Both the position numbers and the translations under genes were made by a program. Below the pieces are notes generated by a model. The model was not told the DNA's origin, did not search any database, and saw only the letters and a program-made list of their open reading frames with translations. A stretch of DNA of 23,404 bases from a virus, in the IMG/VR virus record IMGVR_UViG_3300010157_000259, positions 1 to 23,404 of that record. One strand, 5' to 3'. This document shows, piece after piece, positions 21,018-23,404 of this stretch. Numbering within the stretch: the stretch's first letter is position 1; every line of letters begins with the position of its first letter.

Positions 21018-21672
21018 TGCTTAAACCTGCTAATGGGTCATACACTTGTGCTAGTTGTCCGCCTACTGCGTAGCAGTATTCCTTTACCCCACAAGTGGAG
21101 CAAGACATTCCGATGTTAGGTAAAAAGATTTCATTGCGGATACCAATATCAAACTTGGTAAATAATTCTGTCAATACTGGAATAGTCCAACGCTCTAACC
21201 CTGATGCCTCAATGAACTGTGCCTTACGTGCATCATAGTAGTAGCCCTTGGTTGGACGGAAACCAAACTGCATCTCCATCAATGAGGCGTAGACACCCAG
21301 TTGCAAAGATGAATCAGGAATGTATGAGCCAGTCTTAAAGTCCACAACTGCAACTTCATTACCTGCCATCACTACTGCATCTGCAAATGCTTTGACTGGT
21401 ACTGCACCAAAATTATTATTAAATCCTATTTCAATTCCAGGTACACCTTCTGGTGATACCCAAACTTCAAAACCAGATTCTTGCCAAGCATTAATGAAAT
21501 CAAAAAACATGCGCTTGCCGTTCTCATCCCACCACGCTTTGTTTTCTTTATCTGGATTTGCTTTAGTAGAACGTCCACCAACTCTCCAGTCAACTGGATT
21601 GGTATTGTTCTTGGCTGAGACTTCTGCTATCTGTTCTAGGAATGATTCATCCCACATTAAATCCCATGTCAT
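21010..21672 (-). CDS. Cas4/RecB-like PD-(D/E)XK exonuclease, catalytic part
   Basis: A 220-residue protein with the nuclease core of the Cas4/RecB family: D98 in AFADAVV, D111-x-K113 in VVDFKTG, Q124 and Y128 in LQLGVYA, then a C-terminal triple-Cys group C191-x2-C194-x5-C200. These three Cys and one Cys near the N-terminus hold a 4Fe-4S cluster in intact family members. Here the N-terminal part is absent from this chain; it is encoded about 400 bases upstream by another cistron, with two unrelated small genes in between. The start is a TAATG overlap. Confidence 0.8.
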   Translation of the reverse strand: MTWDLMWDESFLEQIAEVSAKNNTNPVDWRVGGRSTKANPDKENKAWWDENGKRMFFDFINAWQESGFEVWVSPEGVPGIEIGFNNNFGAVPVKAFADAVVMAGNEVAVVDFKTGSYIPDSSLQLGVYASLMEMQFGFRPTKGYYYDARKAQFIEASGLERWTIPVLTELFTKFDIGIRNEIFLPNIGMSCSTCGVKEYCYAVGGQLAQVYDPLAGLSNG

Positions 21673-21860
21673 TATTCTTCCACTTTCCCAAACACTATCT
21701 CTTTCGCTTTTAGAAGTCCCGACTTTACACCTTCATCGGTTGTTTTGTCAACTTCAGCCTGAATACTAGCCGCTAAGTTACGGCGCATTACTACTTCCGC
21801 TTCAACAAATGACTTCATAAAAGCATCACGACTAACTATCTTTGCGTGCTTGCGTCCCAT
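21672..21860 (-). CDS. Small helical hypothetical protein inside the split nuclease locus
   Basis: A 62-residue, fully helical-looking protein (MGRKHAKIVSRDAFMKSFVEAEVVMRRN...) with alternating charges. It begins three bases after the preceding stop and ends in a TAATG overlap with the catalytic nuclease part. No family is recognised. Its place between two halves of one enzyme suggests either an inserted cargo gene or a subunit of the complex. Confidence 0.55.
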   Translation of the reverse strand: MGRKHAKIVSRDAFMKSFVEAEVVMRRNLAASIQAEVDKTTDEGVKSGLLKAKEIVFGKVEE

Positions 21861-21863
21861 AAT

Positions 21864-22079
21864 TTAATCTCCTAACTTTGGTATTGGAGCGACGGCGATG
21901 CTACTGCATAATGCACATCGCATGTCGAGGAAGTAGATACCCAACTCCCCGTCATCGTCGAACTTACACTTGACGTCCCACAAGTCACTACCACACGGAC
22001 AGATACGTATTGGACCAAGGCTACGATAGTCTGCTTCTTGACCGCTGGTGGGTTTAATGTTAGCAATCTCTTCTGCCAT
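21864..22079 (-). CDS. Small zinc-ribbon protein inside the split nuclease locus
   Basis: A 71-residue protein with Cys at 27, 29, 38, 55 and 58 (ICPCGSDLWDVKCKF, MRCALCSS), a zinc-ribbon layout with an acidic strand between the knuckles. The start overlaps the nuclease N-terminal cistron's stop (TAATG). Similar short ribbons stand alone in many actinophages. It probably binds metal; its role is unknown. Confidence 0.6.
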   Translation of the reverse strand: MAEEIANIKPTSGQEADYRSLGPIRICPCGSDLWDVKCKFDDDGELGIYFLDMRCALCSSIAVAPIPKLGD

Positions 22080-22300
22080 TAGAATGGAACATCAGAGGTT
22101 GCTGTTTTGTTTTGAGTCTTTGCGAATTCAGCCAGTAGATATTTTTCTGCTGCTGAATGAAATGCAGAACCTCCCACGAACCACCATGCAGGTTCTGAAG
22201 GTGCTTGTAATTCTCTCTCTAGTTGCCATGCTTTACCACAGCGAATCCATGAAGAGAACGATGAAAAACTTCTATGCGCGATTGTTGTTTCTGTTGTCAT
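22079..22300 (-). CDS. Cas4/RecB-like nuclease, N-terminal part
   Basis: A 73-residue protein matching only the N-terminus of Cas4/RecB-like nucleases: RSFSSFSSWIRCGKAWQLER (10-29) with the single Cys (C21) that pairs with three C-terminal Cys in the iron-sulphur cluster, then FVGGSAFHSAAEKYL (the helix ending in the conserved FH). It stops after KTATSDVPF, where the intact family continues into the catalytic domain. No ribosome binding site precedes the ATG, but an extended -10 lies six bases upstream, so the mRNA may be leaderless. This is the first gene of the operon. Confidence 0.7.
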   Translation of the reverse strand: MTTETTIAHRSFSSFSSWIRCGKAWQLERELQAPSEPAWWFVGGSAFHSAAEKYLLAEFAKTQNKTATSDVPF

Positions 22301-22306
22301 GGCTTA

Positions 22307-22315
22307 ATGTTAGCA
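22307..22315 (-). promoter_or_regulatory. Possible leaderless promoter of the replication operon
   Basis: On the minus strand TGCTAACAT (22315 down to 22307) resembles an extended -10 element. Six bases separate it from the ATG at 22300, so transcription would start at or next to the A of the start codon. No -35 is apparent. Leaderless messages are common in Actinobacteria. Confidence 0.4.
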
Positions 22316-22374
22316 GATGGTTAAGGCGTGTAAGCACAGCGCGACACGCCGAAGGAAGCAACTGGGTTGAGGAT

Positions 22375-22405
22375 TTGACAATACGCTAATGGGTGGGACT
22401 ATAAT
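22375..22405 (+). promoter_or_regulatory. Consensus sigma-70-type promoter, plus strand
   Basis: TTGACA (22375-22380) and TATAAT (22400-22405) are both perfect consensus boxes, 19 bases apart, slightly longer than the ideal 17. They point away from the replication operon and into a gene-free stretch that ends at a hairpin, so they most likely drive a short non-coding RNA. Confidence 0.55.
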
Positions 22406-22411
22406 ATGAGC

Positions 22412-22537
22412 GAAGCGAATGCAATTGGGGAGTGCTCCGCACTCTAATGGGAAAGGCGCGGCGCTTTGGATAGCGCCTTAAGAGAAAAACAAAAACAAAA
22501 AAAGCCCCCTCGGTTTTATCCGAAGGGGCTTTGTCTT
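22412..22537 (+). ncRNA. Candidate phage small RNA, about 125 nt
   Basis: Between the consensus promoter and a terminator-type hairpin, the predicted transcript contains no gene but has three stems: GAGTGC/GCACTC (22430-22435 with 22439-22444), AAGGCGC/GCGCCTT (22453-22459 with 22473-22479), an A-rich single-stranded linker (about 22480-22500) and the 13-base terminator stem. This promoter-hairpins-linker-terminator order is typical of small regulatory RNAs. The target is unknown. The alternative is that the promoter only produces aborted antisense RNA against the lysis operon. Confidence 0.45.
22501..22532. terminator. Terminator of the lysis operon (works in both directions)
   Basis: AAAGCCCCCTCGG (22501-22513) and CCGAAGGGGCTTT (22520-22532) pair over 13 bases with one mismatch and a six-base loop. 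On the minus strand the stem is followed by a long T-rich run (complement of AAAACAAAAACAAAA), a strong intrinsic terminator 20 bases after the holin stop. On the plus strand TTTGTCTTG follows, a weaker but usable end for the candidate small RNA. Confidence 0.85.
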
Positions 22538-22552
22538 GCTATTAAGTTTTAG

Positions 22553-22801
22553 TTATGCTTGTACTGCAGCATCTGCAGCAACCAACGCTTTATTAGGCGC
22601 TGGGAAGGTATCGCTTGGATTTACATAGCGATAGATGAGTGGAACTACAGCAGCAACTCCAGCACCAAGAAGTGCTTTAAGTGATGTTGTGTGGTGGACG
22701 ATGTATTCAGTAAGAATACCGCCAATGAGTACGTGAAACCATGCCGCAAGTACTGTCCATACTTTTGGTGGTACGTTGAGTAGATATTTATTTTGAGCCA
22801 T
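22553..22801 (-). CDS. Putative holin
   Basis: An 82-residue protein with two hydrophobic segments, about residues 14-35 (VWTVLAAWFHVLIGGILTEY) and 40-58 (SLKALLGAGVAAVVPLIYRY), and a soluble tail: the layout of a class II holin, which forms the membrane lesion at the end of infection. AAGGAG seven bases before the ATG is a strong ribosome binding site. It lies 11 bases after the endolysin gene and directly before the operon terminator. No holin family signature is claimed; the call rests on topology and neighbourhood. Confidence 0.75.
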   Translation of the reverse strand: MAQNKYLLNVPPKVWTVLAAWFHVLIGGILTEYIVHHTTSLKALLGAGVAAVVPLIYRYVNPSDTFPAPNKALVAADAAVQA

Positions 22802-22812
22802 TGCTTATCTCC

Positions 22813-23313
22813 TTAGGATGTCCACTTTGGACTACCAAAGCCTACAACAAATACTGGCAAATGACGTTTGTTTGAGGATTGATAGGCACGTGTCTTCATG
22901 CAAACTTCTCCGCCATTTGCTTGACTGCCAGTAGGCTTGGTATCTGGGCTGGTGTTGCCTTCTACAGTTACTACCGTGCCATCTCCGTTGTCTTTAACTA
23001 CAATACCCACATGCTCGGTACCCTTGCCGTCAAAGGAGAAGAAGACTATATCGCCAGGCTGAGGCTTGGCTGTCTCATGGTTGGACCATTTACCCTGCCC
23101 TTGGAAGACAGTGACTCCAGCGGGCGTATAGACGCAATTAGGCATAGCCTTAAAGCCGATCTGTGCCGCACACCACATGACAAATGAGCCACACCAAGGC
23201 TGCCCATCATGGCCTGTGAACTTGCCATAGATAGTCTTGTTGCTGTTGGCTGGGCTTTCCTTGACACCCTCTTGGCTGCGTGCCTTTGCTACAAAATCAG
23301 ATGCTTGCGTCAT
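22813..23313 (-). CDS. Endolysin, CHAP domain
   Basis: A 166-residue protein that is one CHAP-type amidase/endopeptidase, which cuts the peptide part of host peptidoglycan. The catalytic Cys is C41 in QPWCGSFVMW, the His is H101 in EHVGIVV, and E118/N120 in VEGNTS complete the site. PGDIVFFSF (86-94) is the conserved strand before the His. No separate cell-wall-binding domain and no signal peptide are visible, so it depends on the neighbouring holin for release. The start overlaps the end of the upstream gene by 17 bases. Confidence 0.9.
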   Translation of the reverse strand: MTQASDFVAKARSQEGVKESPANSNKTIYGKFTGHDGQPWCGSFVMWCAAQIGFKAMPNCVYTPAGVTVFQGQGKWSNHETAKPQPGDIVFFSFDGKGTEHVGIVVKDNGDGTVVTVEGNTSPDTKPTGSQANGGEVCMKTRAYQSSNKRHLPVFVVGFGSPKWTS

Positions 23314-23404
23314 ACTTAGCCTTCATCACTTCTACGTCTACCTTAATAATGTTCTGGTTCTCAATGAGTTGATCCACCTTGTTGATAAGACCAGTATGAC
23401 CATC
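23297..23404 (-). CDS. C-terminal end of a gene upstream of endolysin
   Basis: The last 35 residues of a gene that enters from the right edge (DGHTGLINKVDQLIENQNII, then KVDVEVMKAKYDASI). They look like a charged helix with coiled-coil spacing. The stop (TGA 23299-23297) lies inside the endolysin gene. Short membrane-anchored coiled-coil proteins often precede phage endolysins, but too little is visible to assign one. Confidence 0.6.
   Translation of the reverse strand, partial: DGHTGLINKVDQLIENQNIIKVDVEVMKAKYDASI

Noticed and set aside
22406-22447. A 13-codon frame (MSEANAIGECSAL) directly after the TATAAT box
   Set aside because: Its ATG lies upstream of the start point expected from that promoter, so it would not be in the transcript, and no ribosome binding site precedes it.
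1-23404. Integrase, attachment site, CRISPR array, insertion sequence
   Set aside because: No recombinase or transposase motif, no regular spacer-repeat array, and no target-site duplication were found on either strand.

Overview
The window is part of the genome of a tailed double-stranded DNA bacteriophage. A terminase, a portal protein, a holin-endolysin pair, a replication operon and dozens of tightly packed small genes show this, and no bacterial housekeeping gene is present. A WhiB-family regulator, an actinophage-style Cas4/RecB-like nuclease, a proteasome-like hydrolase and a possible leaderless start point to an actinobacterial host. The moderate, rather low GC content suggests a low-GC host such as a freshwater actinobacterium. 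That host assignment is inference. No integrase, tRNA, CRISPR array or insertion sequence was seen.

Layout. (1) 1-9281, minus strand: packaging and structural genes, read right to left: large terminase with an N-terminal helix-turn-helix, portal (in two overlapping frames), three small proteins, a 1477-residue virion-type protein and the start of another gene. (2) 9282-10199: a gene-free stretch of about 900 bases packed with inverted repeats, direct repeats, an exact Crp-type palindrome and divergent promoters. (3) 10200-15028, plus strand: about 18 mostly tiny genes with one-base stop/start overlaps. They include four consecutive Cys-rich or zinc-ribbon microproteins, four small membrane proteins, a WhiB-like regulator, an SLT-type muralytic protein and a glycosyltransferase. 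(4) 15089-15128: a 12-bp perfect-stem terminator between convergent gene blocks. (5) 15158-22300, minus strand: a nucleic-acid operon with a Cas4-like nuclease split over two non-adjacent cistrons, a zinc-binding protein, a RecA/DnaB-like ATPase, a resolvase-like nuclease, a primase (zinc-finger and TOPRIM parts in overlapping frames), a proteasome-beta-like hydrolase, a second small PD-(D/E)XK nuclease, an Nmad1-type protein, a metallophosphoesterase, a sigma-like factor and an FmdB-like zinc ribbon. (6) 22301-22552: a gene-free stretch with a consensus plus-strand promoter, two hairpins and a terminator, read here as a candidate small RNA. (7) 22553-23404, minus strand: holin, CHAP endolysin and the end of one more gene.

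The genes form a coherent lytic programme. Blocks 3 and 5 are probably early or middle functions (host control, DNA replication and recombination). Blocks 1 and 7 are late functions (packaging, virion, lysis) and would join if the genome is circularly permuted. The WhiB-like protein, the sigma-like factor and the Crp-type site are the likely transcriptional control points. The major capsid and tail genes lie outside the window.
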